A DNA stretch of 64,000 nt, taken from assembly GCA_001797335.1 (NCBI GenBank), contig MGPE01000002.1, positions 270,102 to 334,101 of the forward strand, given 5' to 3'. Shown piece after piece: positions 26,386 to 35,849 of the stretch. The notes beneath the pieces were generated by a model that worked only from the letters and a program-made list of their open reading frames with translations, made no database searches and had not been told where the DNA came from. Numbering within the stretch: the stretch's first letter is position 1; every line of letters starts with the position of its first letter. The position numbers and the translations under genes are program-made. This stretch comes from Deltaproteobacteria bacterium GWA2_38_16 (GTDB lineage: Bacteria; Bdellovibrionota; JACOXK01; 2-02-FULL-40-11).

Positions 26386-27564
26386 TTAGTTGGGGATCTT
26401 TATTTGAAATATATCATCTGTTAAATAATCAAAAAAAGCAGGAGGGGTTAGGTTGTTTTCTCGAATCGTTTCTATATAGGCCTGAATCAAGAGCTGATCT
26501 GAATACGTAGCGCGATTGGGGACATATAAGAGCTGATGATACTCTCCTCGTCTGAGCGTATGTACGTATGCTTCATATTCCGCATAATAAGAAGACGCGT
26601 ACAATACTGAAAGGTAGTTTTCAAAGAAAGAAGGTGAAATAGATCCAAAAAGCTTATCTAAAATTCCTCGATTTACTCCATTGATTTGGTCATCTACATA
26701 TTGAGTAAAATCATTCCAACTTACTTTAGGATCTGTATTTAAAAAATTAAATATTCTTTGAGCTTGGATCGCATGAATCATTTCATGATCAATTCGACTG
26801 AGCCATATATCCGCATCTTTAAAGAACGTTGGATCAACACGAAGATATTTTAAACGCCTTAAAGCTGCAGGGGTTTTTTCATTGGGCTCTATCAGCTTAA
26901 GAACAATAGGCAGCGTATCATTAGATGGAAAATCCAAATATTCACGAGTCTTTTCTAAAAGCAAATCCCATTTTTTTCTATTTAATAAATATTGTATCTC
27001 AGCATATTTTTTGAATGTTTGATCTAAGACATAAAGCTTTTCTTCATTAAGTTCTTTTTTTATTAAAAGATCTACTAAAAGAGACGGCACTAATTGCGAA
27101 GGAATTTCATCATCAATGACGTGTTTGGAAATAAGAGTTCCTTTTTCATCTTTGATAAAAAGTCGATCAAAATATTTATACCGGTCATAATTGATTTCAT
27201 CTACCAAGACATACTGGCGCTTGGGATAATAAAATATGATTTCATCCCTTGAGCCACTAAAGTTTTTATCCCGACTTTCAACTTTGACATTTTTCATTCG
27301 TATCCACTCAATAGTATGGTCAATAATGCCATCAAAGTTTTCATCATATTCTTCTTTGATAGGCTCTTTTCTTAAAGATTCATAAATCCAGGCATCGTAT
27401 TTACCATCAGAATTTCGATCTTTTTGAGTTAATGTGTAATGATAACGGCTGGAAATGAATGACTTAACTTCCTGGGATACTGCCAATGGAATATACAGCA
27501 GTGACAAAAAAGAGCCGCTAATAAGACTACTTATAAGGATAGTAAGCTTAAAACGTTTCATCAT
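26386..27564 (-). CDS. Secreted putative zinc metallopeptidase (HEXXH)
   Basis: 392 aa with an N-terminal signal (about 1-31, ending AVS). Residues 49-107 contain three DxNxDG-like calcium-loop repeats (DRNSDGKYD, DENFDGIID, DKNFSGSRD). In the C-terminal half, DHEMIHAIQ at 259-267 gives an HEXXH zinc motif (His260, His264). YAEYEAYVHT, about 65 residues later, offers Glu329 or Glu331 as the third ligand, as in gluzincins. Function as a peptidase is inferred from motifs only; no known family was identified. It starts ATGATG almost at the predicted sigma-54 transcription start and precedes the other sigma-54-driven secreted gene on the same strand. Confidence 0.6.
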   Translation of the reverse strand: MMKRFKLTILISSLISGSFLSLLYIPLAVSQEVKSFISSRYHYTLTQKDRNSDGKYDAWIYESLRKEPIKEEYDENFDGIIDHTIEWIRMKNVKVESRDKNFSGSRDEIIFYYPKRQYVLVDEINYDRYKYFDRLFIKDEKGTLISKHVIDDEIPSQLVPSLLVDLLIKKELNEEKLYVLDQTFKKYAEIQYLLNRKKWDLLLEKTREYLDFPSNDTLPIVLKLIEPNEKTPAALRRLKYLRVDPTFFKDADIWLSRIDHEMIHAIQAQRIFNFLNTDPKVSWNDFTQYVDDQINGVNRGILDKLFGSISPSFFENYLSVLYASSYYAEYEAYVHTLRRGEYHQLLYVPNRATYSDQLLIQAYIETIRENNLTPPAFFDYLTDDIFQIKIPN

Positions 27565-27575
27565 ATAAATGAAGT

Positions 27576-27592
27576 AGCAAAAGCTATGCCAT
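27576..27592 (-). promoter_or_regulatory. Sigma-54 (-24/-12) promoter motif
   Basis: Minus strand ATGGCATAGCTTTTGCT has TGGCA, TTGCT and the exact GG-N10-GC spacing; it departs from consensus at three flanking positions (A, T and A). The predicted start is near 27565, at or 1-2 nt from the ATG of the HEXXH gene, implying a leaderless message. Confidence 0.6.
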
Positions 27593-27641
27593 AAAAACGT
27601 GCATTAGAAGGAGTGATTCAATCCGTCGAATCACAATAAAT

Positions 27642-27669
27642 TTGTACGTAGCCATTATCATGGTATAAT
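27642..27669 (+). promoter_or_regulatory. Extended -10 promoter of the lipoprotein cluster
   Basis: TTGTAC (27642-27647), a 16-bp spacer and TGGTATAAT (27661-27669) form an extended -10 promoter. An inverted repeat ATTAGAA-TT-TTCTAAT (27693-27708) lies downstream, within the predicted 5' leader, and could be an operator. Confidence 0.55.
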
Positions 27670-27758
27670 TATTTATATTGAACGTTGGTAAAATTAGAAT
27701 TTTCTAATCCTGAAGTACGAGAAATACCGGTCAGTAAAAATAAAAAAGGACGAAAGAA

Positions 27759-28694
27759 ATGTTTATAATACTCAAAAATATATTCATTGGGGGTGTCTTG
27801 ATGGTTGTGGTGGTCTCTGGTTTTTGGAATTGTGCCCCTATGGGAGAAGAAGGCGAAAGCATATCACAAACTTCTTCATCTACTATTGGACAAGATACTA
27901 CAGGTGGGCAAGGCACAGCTCCTTTGCCTCCTGCCCCTGTTGTTACCCCATCGCCTCCTTCATCTTCTCCTCCTCCTTCAGGCAGTGGAAGTAGTACAGG
28001 AGTATCCGCTACTTCTTTTACTATAGGTCAAGACCTGTCACTCCCATGCCTACCCAGTGGTTTAAGTGTACAAGGGCATGATTATGGAAATTTAAGCTGT
28101 GATAAAAATAGCTCTCAAGCCGTTATAGCAACAGTGGATATTAGTGAAAAAAAAGTATCAGTATCAGCAACAGTTTCTCAATCCATGTTAATAATTGACA
28201 AAATTAAACTTATTGGAGCGCCCGCACCGGAAGCAAATTATAATAATGATGAACATCTCGAGAACAGAGGCAGCGGACTTAAGTGGTATTGGTACACAGC
28301 GGGTTCAGCCTATATGACGATGCTTCCGAAAGCTGTTTTAACGTTGTCTTCCCCTTCTTCCCCAAATATTATTGATTTAGGCTTTTTATCGTATGAGACT
28401 GAGACAAAAAATATGGGAGCAGGCGTTACGCAACAAATCAGTAGTTATATATGGACACCCGCTCAACTTCCTTCCACATCAACGTTGAAAGAATTTTTAC
28501 CAGAAGATCTTCATAATGCAAAACTAGAAATATTTTTTGGACGCCATCAGTGCTCATATGACTATCGAACAACTTTGGCAGGCGTCATAGGAACTTCAAA
28601 AGAAGCAGCCCTAAACAGTTGCCAAAGAGGCGAGGGTAATCGTATCTGGAATGATAAGGTTTTTCTGCTCCAATTAAAGACAAAAAATGAATAG
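27759..28694 (+). CDS. Lipoprotein of unknown function
   Basis: 311 aa. A signal peptide with VVVVSGFWNC forms a lipobox with Cys about 25, followed by a low-complexity Ser/Thr/Pro/Gly linker (PLPPAPVVTPSPPSSS and similar) to about residue 85. A compact domain with several Cys and many beta strands follows; its family was not recognised. aaggac before the ATG is a fair ribosome site. It heads a run of lipoprotein genes on the same strand, only 3 nt before the next, so it is probably co-transcribed with 28698 and 30118. A surface or periplasmic location is inferred from the lipobox. Confidence 0.75.
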   Translation: MFIILKNIFIGGVLMVVVVSGFWNCAPMGEEGESISQTSSSTIGQDTTGGQGTAPLPPAPVVTPSPPSSSPPPSGSGSSTGVSATSFTIGQDLSLPCLPSGLSVQGHDYGNLSCDKNSSQAVIATVDISEKKVSVSATVSQSMLIIDKIKLIGAPAPEANYNNDEHLENRGSGLKWYWYTAGSAYMTMLPKAVLTLSSPSSPNIIDLGFLSYETETKNMGAGVTQQISSYIWTPAQLPSTSTLKEFLPEDLHNAKLEIFFGRHQCSYDYRTTLAGVIGTSKEAALNSCQRGEGNRIWNDKVFLLQLKTKNE

Positions 28695-28697
28695 GAG

Positions 28698-30116
28698 ATG
28701 ATGATGAAATTTTCTAATTCAATTTTAATAATCTTTAGTTTAATAAGCCTATCTATACTGATAAGCTGTAGTTCTTCTGAGGATGAGTCGCTCGAAAGTA
28801 GTTCTGCTCTTGTTCAAGAGGTTCCTTCTGTCAAAATTTTAGATGCTCAACTGTCACAAACTCAACTGGGGGATCCTATTCGTGCGACTGTTAGAGTTTC
28901 TCACAGTCAAAATAAGACTGTTACCTTAAAATACAAAATTAAAAAGCCAGATAATTCTACAGGGGAATGGAAAACTCTAAACAGCCAAGCGGTGAGCAAT
29001 CTTGAAACTGTATTTGACAATCAAGAAGTCATTCCTGCTAATGAAGTTAAGACTTTAGCATCGGGATTGTATACCGTTATATTTCAGGCACTAGATGCTG
29101 ATAGCCTTTCTTCACCTGAAGTATCCCGCGAATTCGACTTTTCTGCTGCTGCACCTTCCTCACCTTCTATTGAAATTACGAATGCTCTTCTGTCAGATAT
29201 TTCATCGGGTTTTCCTATCAAAGCAACCGTCGCAATTAAGGTTACTCAACTTTCAAGTATAAATGTTCCATTAAAGTATCGTATTATAAAAGATCCCAGT
29301 AATGTCGAAGTACTATCGTGGCAAACTCTAGCTACCCAAACGTGGTCATCTCAAGGGGGGAAAATCGTTAACAATTTTCAATTTTCATTTATCGATCAAG
29401 AAATTATTAATGATCAAAATTATCTTCGAAATGGAACTCAACTTCAAGGAGGAGCATATCAAATTATATTTAAAGTAGTAGAGAGTATCCACAATCTTAC
29501 CTCAACCGAAGCTCCATTATCATTTATACTGCCTTCTGTGGGTGCTTCTCCATCACCTCCGTGTGATTCTAAGTATGATGCAGACAAGGATGGCACGCCT
29601 GATGGCTGTGATCCTTGCACTGAATTATCAAAAATACCCGGTCTAAAATATACAGTTAACATTATTGGAACTGGTACGTATAATCTGCCAAATGAAACCA
29701 TTTTATTTTACCTTAACATTAATAAAAATAACCCTTCGCCTGCCTCAGGTGATGCATATACCTCACTGACTGGCTATGCTTTATCAACAAATAATAGTGG
29801 TTATCCCTGGAAAATTGGAACCCCAGAGATCCTGAACCTAACATTTGCAACACCCTCTCAAAATAAATTTCAAGTGAATTGGGTTCGATCAGGGATAAAT
29901 GAATGGCACAGTGATGGGATTAAAATTAGCGGCGGATTTGATCCTTCATCATTACCGGCACTGGATCCTAAGGTACTACCGAAAAATGCGACGACAGGAA
30001 TGGGCGAGTGGAGTTCTGATACAAATATAAAAACAGGTATTAGCATCCCACAATGTCTCAATTTATATGACCCCACACGCACTATTCCACCGAACACGTG
30101 GGTTGTGGCTCCATAA
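28698..30116 (+). CDS. Lipoprotein with beta-sandwich repeats and a TSP3-like motif
   Basis: 472 aa. Lipobox SILISC puts the acylated Cys near residue 24, followed by a Ser/Glu linker. Two related Ig-like segments are visible (SVKILDAQLSQTQLGDPIRA and SIEITNALLSDISSGFPIKA), showing an internal duplication. Later a thrombospondin-type-3-like calcium loop occurs (DADKDGTPDGCDPCTEL) and then a C-terminal beta-rich part. The aggag ribosome site is strong. The next gene's ATG follows the stop by 1 nt. Role unknown; a calcium-stabilised surface protein is the likely structural class. Confidence 0.78.
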   Translation: MMMKFSNSILIIFSLISLSILISCSSSEDESLESSSALVQEVPSVKILDAQLSQTQLGDPIRATVRVSHSQNKTVTLKYKIKKPDNSTGEWKTLNSQAVSNLETVFDNQEVIPANEVKTLASGLYTVIFQALDADSLSSPEVSREFDFSAAAPSSPSIEITNALLSDISSGFPIKATVAIKVTQLSSINVPLKYRIIKDPSNVEVLSWQTLATQTWSSQGGKIVNNFQFSFIDQEIINDQNYLRNGTQLQGGAYQIIFKVVESIHNLTSTEAPLSFILPSVGASPSPPCDSKYDADKDGTPDGCDPCTELSKIPGLKYTVNIIGTGTYNLPNETILFYLNINKNNPSPASGDAYTSLTGYALSTNNSGYPWKIGTPEILNLTFATPSQNKFQVNWVRSGINEWHSDGIKISGGFDPSSLPALDPKVLPKNATTGMGEWSSDTNIKTGISIPQCLNLYDPTRTIPPNTWVVAP

Positions 30117-30117
30117 T

Positions 30118-33100
30118 ATGCAAAAGAGATACATAGTTATTTTTGTTTCTATCTTCGCACTCAGTTGTGGTGGCGGTGGAGGAGGGGGCAGTGGAGGTGG
30201 CCAAGGCCAAGATACAACCCCCATTCTTTCCAATGAACCCTCTCAAACGGTTGCAGAGACAATTCAAAGTACGTCTTATGATGATTTGGCAAAACATTTT
30301 CCACAAGATCATCAATCTATTTCTTCTGTAACGGAACAGGATGCTTTTATTGAGAGTTATTTATCCCAAACACAGCAACAGCAACTCCTCAACGAAGATG
30401 AAAAAATAGCTTTAAAAGATAAACTTTTTTCTAAGCCACCCTCTTCTCTTTCTGATGTTCATATTGAAAAGATATGGGAAAATAATTTGTCAGATGGGAC
30501 AAAAGACATTTTAAATAAAATCCCCGACACGCTTAAAACCATTGAAGCGCTTGATATGACGGATGCAACAACCTTAGAAAGCACATTAGAAAAGACAATG
30601 CCAAAATTTAGTGATGCTCAATTTAAGGAGCTGATTAAAGCCACTTCAGAGCTTATTAAAAACATTCATGTCAGTGAATTTTCATTAGATACCAATGGAG
30701 ATGGGAGAATTGATCGATTTGATTTTATTAATTTTATAAAGCCTGCATTTCAAGAAGAAATGACAGAACAAGATATTAAAGCGCAGTATTTATATTGGAG
30801 TTATTTTTTAAATATTGACGAATCTGTCTTTAAGAGTCGGATGTGGGGAAATTTAGATCCAATTCTTCCTCCAGAGGTGGGAATTCCCACAGATCAATAT
30901 GCCAAAGACAAAAAAGCAAATATAGTTATTTTAGATTTTAAAAATATGCTTGCATTGGAAAAAATAGAAATAGAGGAGGCAAAGACTTACGTGAAAGATA
31001 TTTCTTTTTATCAACTTTCAGATGATCTTTTAACTGCCTTTAAAGATAATATTTATAAGCCCATCTTAAATGATTCAACACGCACAGATGAATTGGTTCA
31101 TATAGATAAAGTGATCATAGCCTTTCCAAAAGACGATTCTCAAAAACTAAAAATAAAAATTTTAACAAAAGAAACAACGCCTTTGGCATCCGCCCTCATT
31201 TTAACGCCTGGTTTTTATATTCAGCATGTGGCCACTCAAAACGATACTTTTTTACAATATTTTTGGATTAGATCTTTATATGCACAAGATCAAGATCTAG
31301 GACAAGATCAATTTTTTAAGGCCATGGATGAGATGATGAATGAGGGAGGGGGCACAAGTGTTGAAGATACTTTTGTGAAATCATCTTCAATATCTTCGCA
31401 ATCTGTGGCTGATTTAGTAGTTCAAGCTTTATCTCTCAGGTTAATAGCTCTTTCTCAAAATATGGAAGATGAATTCAACAATTTAAAACAACAGACATCA
31501 GGGATTTTACAAACATTTGAGGGGTGTCCTGAAATTTCTATGGACGATACGCTTTCTCCCCAGGCGTACTCACAGATGAACCAAAATGTATGTTCTTTTC
31601 AAAAATTATATGGGGCGGTAGATAAATTATCTGCCCGGTTAGCTGTATATCGTTCAGAAGTAGAGAGACAAATTGAAATCCTTGAACACAATGAAAAAGT
31701 TTTAAGTTATCTGTTTGCCCAGAGCTTTGATCCCGCAGTTTATGACGAAATAGATCAACGTTTAAACAAAGTTATCACCATGCATTTAATAGCTTTTGCT
31801 GCGGAAGTGGCTGGCCTTGCGATAACCATATTAAAAACTGCAGCTCAAAAAACAGTTGGGATTGCCTTAAAAAGCGCTTTTGTTCAAAAGGCTATAGAAA
31901 AAAGTGTGGAACTTCTTTTAATCCAGGCCATCGATGCTCTTGAGCTCATCCATGATATGGCGATAAAGAAGATGAGTGCAAAAGCAGTAGTTAAAATAGA
32001 GAAAATTCTTAAGTTTTGTAAAAATTTATTAGAATGGGTTAGGGAAGGTAAAGTAGATACCTTTGTGCAAGGTTTTCAGCTGCTTTTAAGTTTCGGTCCA
32101 AATTTTATCAAAGATATCGTTACTGAGGAAAACGATAAGTTTTTAAAGGAGCTTAATGATTCTTCCAATAAAACGGCATTAGAACTGGACCGAACCCGAA
32201 GACTTCTGAGGGGATATAAAGCCATTTTTAATAAAATAGCACCCCTATATCAGGAGGCAAGAACACTGGTTTTTAATATAGAAAAGTCCTCTCCGACGGC
32301 TGTAATGTATGAGACAACATTCGGGTGCAAAGAAAATTATACAAAAGAAGTAGAGGAATTAACAGGAGCATTTAAACGTGAAAAGGAAAATTTAGAAAAT
32401 AGTTTTTTGCCTCTTAAAGATAAGGTTACCATAGCGTATCGGGAATTTAATTCTTTTAAACAAAAATGTGGTGACAAAAGACTGGATTATAGTCTTGCAC
32501 ATTTTAGAATGGAGCGCATTTGCGACAGTCTTCCCGATTCAACAGATTGTACGGAAGAGCAGAATAAAGCCAAGGCTATTTTGGATGCTATGATGGGACA
32601 ACAACAGTGTGGTAGTATAGATGCACCTGCTATTAAAGCGTTAACAGTGGCTAAAGATACGCTTCAAGATAAGAAAGATGCAGTCAGTCAAGCCATAGAA
32701 AGCCTTAAAAATAAACTCGATCAAGATATGGCCAAAAAAATAACTGAAAGAGAAAATTGTGAGGTCTTAATGAAAGACCCTCAGTGTCGTTTCAACTTTA
32801 CCCAGGCTATGAATTTTGATCTCATTAACCTTTCAGAAATCATGTATGACAATGTCGTTGAAGCAAAAACGAGTGTTGGCGGTGTGGCTATTGCCTGCGT
32901 AGAGGAGGAGGAATGCACAATTTCGAGTGTTGGCACGGAAAGTGGAAGTAATAATAATACGCAAACTTTTTTAAGTGATTTTATGGATGATGAGAGCGCA
33001 GGAACTTCAACAGCGGTGGTGGATACCGATGGGGATGGTAAACCAGATTCTTGTGACACCGATGATGACAATGATGGTATTTTGGATGCCTTGGATAACT

Positions 33101-33741
33101 GCCCTTTAATTGACAATAAAACTCCCAATTTAACAATAACCACCAATCAAAATACAACCACATGTCAAGTGTTAACTACTGCGAGTGATTCAGATGGGGA
33201 TGGACATGTTGATATCAATGACAATTGTCCTAACATTTATAATCCCCTTGGGCGGGATTTGGATAAAGATGGTGAGGGGGATGCGTGTGATCAATGTACT
33301 GAACTTAAAAGTCAACTTACCGTTTCAGTAGAGACTGACTCTGATGTTTGTTTTAATGAAAAAACTACTACCAAAGGTACACCACCAAATACATATGATG
33401 TTGTTACTTATACGCGTAATAATAAAACAGTTCAGCTTTCCTTAAACGTTAATGGTCATGTACTTACTGAACAAGTTAAATGTACCTATACGTCGTACTC
33501 GACCTATGAAAGTGCTAATTTGTTTACGATATTTTCTCCTCCTGAAAATTTTACAACCTATGGAGGTAATAATAGTTTATCGGCTTCGTCAAGTCAGGGT
33601 AATGCTTATGTTATGTTTGTTTGGTATGCTATACCTATTATAGGTCTATATCCCTTAGAGTATAAACAGTCAAAGCAAATGGGGGCATTGTATCCTCCTA
33701 ATTATGTACCCAGGTGTATTAACAATGATAATTCTGAATAA
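30118..33741 (+). CDS. Very large poly-Gly lipoprotein with coiled coils and TSP3 repeats
   Basis: About 1207 aa. The frame is open from 30067, but the ATG at 30118 gives MQKRYIVIFVSIFALSC, a lipoprotein signal whose Cys is followed by a poly-glycine stretch. An EF-hand-like loop DTNGDGRIDRFDF occurs near 200. Then come helical regions, a hydrophobic patch (HLIAFAAEVAGLAITIL) near 570, and long coiled coils rich in Glu/Lys. Near the C-terminus there are several calcium loops (DTDGDGKPDSCDTDDDNDG, DSDGDGHVDINDNCP, DLDKDGEGDACDQC) of thrombospondin type 3 type, and finally a beta-rich end. No known full-length family. It follows the preceding stop by 1 nt. Confidence 0.8.
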   Translation: MQKRYIVIFVSIFALSCGGGGGGGSGGGQGQDTTPILSNEPSQTVAETIQSTSYDDLAKHFPQDHQSISSVTEQDAFIESYLSQTQQQQLLNEDEKIALKDKLFSKPPSSLSDVHIEKIWENNLSDGTKDILNKIPDTLKTIEALDMTDATTLESTLEKTMPKFSDAQFKELIKATSELIKNIHVSEFSLDTNGDGRIDRFDFINFIKPAFQEEMTEQDIKAQYLYWSYFLNIDESVFKSRMWGNLDPILPPEVGIPTDQYAKDKKANIVILDFKNMLALEKIEIEEAKTYVKDISFYQLSDDLLTAFKDNIYKPILNDSTRTDELVHIDKVIIAFPKDDSQKLKIKILTKETTPLASALILTPGFYIQHVATQNDTFLQYFWIRSLYAQDQDLGQDQFFKAMDEMMNEGGGTSVEDTFVKSSSISSQSVADLVVQALSLRLIALSQNMEDEFNNLKQQTSGILQTFEGCPEISMDDTLSPQAYSQMNQNVCSFQKLYGAVDKLSARLAVYRSEVERQIEILEHNEKVLSYLFAQSFDPAVYDEIDQRLNKVITMHLIAFAAEVAGLAITILKTAAQKTVGIALKSAFVQKAIEKSVELLLIQAIDALELIHDMAIKKMSAKAVVKIEKILKFCKNLLEWVREGKVDTFVQGFQLLLSFGPNFIKDIVTEENDKFLKELNDSSNKTALELDRTRRLLRGYKAIFNKIAPLYQEARTLVFNIEKSSPTAVMYETTFGCKENYTKEVEELTGAFKREKENLENSFLPLKDKVTIAYREFNSFKQKCGDKRLDYSLAHFRMERICDSLPDSTDCTEEQNKAKAILDAMMGQQQCGSIDAPAIKALTVAKDTLQDKKDAVSQAIESLKNKLDQDMAKKITERENCEVLMKDPQCRFNFTQAMNFDLINLSEIMYDNVVEAKTSVGGVAIACVEEEECTISSVGTESGSNNNTQTFLSDFMDDESAGTSTAVVDTDGDGKPDSCDTDDDNDGILDALDNCPLIDNKTPNLTITTNQNTTTCQVLTTASDSDGDGHVDINDNCPNIYNPLGRDLDKDGEGDACDQCTELKSQLTVSVETDSDVCFNEKTTTKGTPPNTYDVVTYTRNNKTVQLSLNVNGHVLTEQVKCTYTSYSTYESANLFTIFSPPENFTTYGGNNSLSASSSQGNAYVMFVWYAIPIIGLYPLEYKQSKQMGALYPPNYVPRCINNDNSE

Positions 33742-33744
33742 ATT

Positions 33745-33786
33745 TTAAGTGTTAAGTGTTGTTAAGTGTTAAGTGTATGGTATAAT
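33745..33786 (+). promoter_or_regulatory. TTAAGTG repeat array overlapping an extended -10 promoter
   Basis: Four TTAAGTG units start at 33745, 33752, 33762 and 33769, with TTG inserted between the two pairs. They overlap a promoter made of TTGTTA (33759-33764), a 16-bp spacer and TGGTATAAT (33778-33786). Such an array over the -35 suggests a regulator binding site for the gene at 33855. A related palindrome TTAAGTA-A-TACTTAA precedes the response-regulator gene. Confidence 0.6.
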
Positions 33787-33854
33787 AAAAATGTAAACTA
33801 AGAGATGTTCTAATCCAATTTTAATATTGCGGAACGTAAGAGAATATAAATATC

Positions 33855-35834
33855 ATGAAAAATAAAGGTTTTGTCCTTTTGATTCTAAGTTTCGGTTTCT
33901 TAACTTACTGTTCTCCTTCTGGAGAACCCCAAATCCAGACAAGCCCAAGCCAAGCTCCTTCTACAGTGACACAACCCACTCAACCTACTCAACCTACTCA
34001 ACCCACTCAACCTGCACAGCCTCAGCAGCCCACCCTATCTGGTTTTGCAATAGGGGTAGATCCATCTACTCAATCCCATTTCAAACTCGAAGCTTCAACT
34101 ATAGGCTGGGCCGATCAATCGCTTTTGGCTACAGATGTAGAAACGTTAGATAATGGCCTTTATGTCAGTCTTTATAATTCTTATCAGTCTATGGCAGCCA
34201 AAATTGCTGTCTATGATATAGCGGCAAAACAATTTAAAGGAACAATAGACGTAGGTGGTGGCCTTACGGGATATGGCATTGAAACATTCTCATTCGATAC
34301 CCGAAAACTGATGACTACCATAGTCAATACGCAACTTGTCTCCCCGGGAAATTTTGGATTTCGAGTATGGGATATATCCACTGTCACTGCCTCCCCCACA
34401 AGTTTTTATTTGGGAGGGCAGCGGAGAGGAATAGCTCCTGTTTCAAAACTTATAAAAATAAATGATTCTGTGGGCGCTATGGTTATCGAAGAAGGACAAA
34501 TTAACAGTAGCAAGGAGCTTATAAATTGGAAACAGAAACTTCGTATTTTTAATATAGGAAGCATAAGTTCCCAAGCACCCGCTATTCCCGCTGCTTTGTG
34601 CGAAAAAGAATTGACCACTGATTTTCCAGGTGGAGTTAAAGATATTATCCATAACAATAACAAATTTATTGTCATTGCAAAAACAATTACCCCTAATGAC
34701 GTCTATACTCTTGCCAGCTACGATCTCTTGTTTACGTATCCTAGCAATCCCACCAATAGTTGTTCTTTTAGTGATGCTGTCCGAGAAACTCAAACACTTT
34801 CCGGTCCCCAATACTCTAAAATATATCCTCATCCTGCAAACAATAATCGGGTATTTGTGGTAGTTTCAGAAAATAATGCTACTCAGGTCCGAGAATATGA
34901 AGTCACACCAAGCGCCATTAAAAATCTCCATTCCTCAAATATTTCAAGCATGGGTATTACACTTCCCTTTAAAAATCCATTTTTTAAAGATAGTAATGGG
35001 AAAATTTATGCCTTGGGCTTAAAACTTAAAGATTCACTGTATCGTGACCCTCTCTATAATGATTGGGAAAACCACATCAAAATTCTGTCAGCAAATAATA
35101 TCTCTGGCAGTTCAGATTTTGTTTTAGATAATAAAACCATTGTAGGGGGGGCAAACACGGGATTTCTGTTTAGCCCGGACCAAACGAAACTCATCAGTTA
35201 TTCTACATTTAATTCTATTGGAACAACGGTGATGCCACTTCTACTTTCCATATGGCAACCCGGAACTCAAAGTGGAATGCCACAAGGATTACCGTTAAGC
35301 ACACCACCCCAAACACCACCGGCATCTACAACACCAAACCCATCCACCTTTAGACCTTTTACTATTGGTTTTTCTGGAATTCATAATCTGAATCGTACTC
35401 GTGGCTTTCAAAATGGTGATAAAATTGATTATGCTTTTGGAGCAACTCATCCCGATACAGACCAATTATCTGTAGAATTTAAAGTACGAACCTATGCCAC
35501 AATGGGCAACGCGGCTTGTCCAGGCCCAAATGACTCATCCACAACTCTTCTCCAAAGCCTTGCTTCTCAGATTGTCGACGCTGCACATAATAAACAAAAA
35601 ATGTATAATGATAGCTCCAACAGATGCTCCAATTTTGAGAGCTGCTATGAATTTATTGCCGATTCAAACTATGTTAATCTAAATGCAGCTAATCCAACCT
35701 GGGGGGCTACGAATTCTCCCCATTTTACATTAAATATTTCAACTTTAGACAAAACAATTTGTCTCTATGTCATTATTTCAGATGGGAATAGATCACATGA
35801 TAAGATTGAAACAACATATTTTTACAATCCATAG
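33855..35834 (+). CDS. Lipoprotein with a PTQ-repeat linker and propeller-like body
   Basis: 659 aa. Lipobox FLTYC gives an acylated Cys near residue 19. A linker contains PTQ tripeptide repeats encoded by a 9-bp tandem repeat (33972-34013). The middle (about 75-480) has repeating blade-like beta segments (for example GGVKDIIHNNNKFIVIA and NNNRVFVVVSE) that suggest a beta-propeller. A second Pro/Thr linker (about 480-505) is followed by a C-terminal domain with four Cys. No family name can be given. It has its own promoter with a TTAAGTG array, and the next lipoprotein gene starts 15 nt after its stop. Confidence 0.75.
   Translation: MKNKGFVLLILSFGFLTYCSPSGEPQIQTSPSQAPSTVTQPTQPTQPTQPTQPAQPQQPTLSGFAIGVDPSTQSHFKLEASTIGWADQSLLATDVETLDNGLYVSLYNSYQSMAAKIAVYDIAAKQFKGTIDVGGGLTGYGIETFSFDTRKLMTTIVNTQLVSPGNFGFRVWDISTVTASPTSFYLGGQRRGIAPVSKLIKINDSVGAMVIEEGQINSSKELINWKQKLRIFNIGSISSQAPAIPAALCEKELTTDFPGGVKDIIHNNNKFIVIAKTITPNDVYTLASYDLLFTYPSNPTNSCSFSDAVRETQTLSGPQYSKIYPHPANNNRVFVVVSENNATQVREYEVTPSAIKNLHSSNISSMGITLPFKNPFFKDSNGKIYALGLKLKDSLYRDPLYNDWENHIKILSANNISGSSDFVLDNKTIVGGANTGFLFSPDQTKLISYSTFNSIGTTVMPLLLSIWQPGTQSGMPQGLPLSTPPQTPPASTTPNPSTFRPFTIGFSGIHNLNRTRGFQNGDKIDYAFGATHPDTDQLSVEFKVRTYATMGNAACPGPNDSSTTLLQSLASQIVDAAHNKQKMYNDSSNRCSNFESCYEFIADSNYVNLNAANPTWGATNSPHFTLNISTLDKTICLYVIISDGNRSHDKIETTYFYNP
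33972..34013 (+). repeat. 9-bp tandem repeat encoding PTQ units
   Basis: Units of the form caacccact/caacctact repeat about four and a half times in frame, giving repeated Pro-Thr-Gln in the lipoprotein linker. Gain or loss of units would keep the reading frame, so linker length can vary between strains. Confidence 0.75.
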
Positions 35835-35849
35835 TAAGGATTTAAAAAG

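Noticed and set aside
28698-33741. Shadow frames on the minus strand within the lipoprotein genes
   Set aside because: They lie inside long frames with lipoboxes and recognisable calcium loops, and have no starts with ribosome sites.
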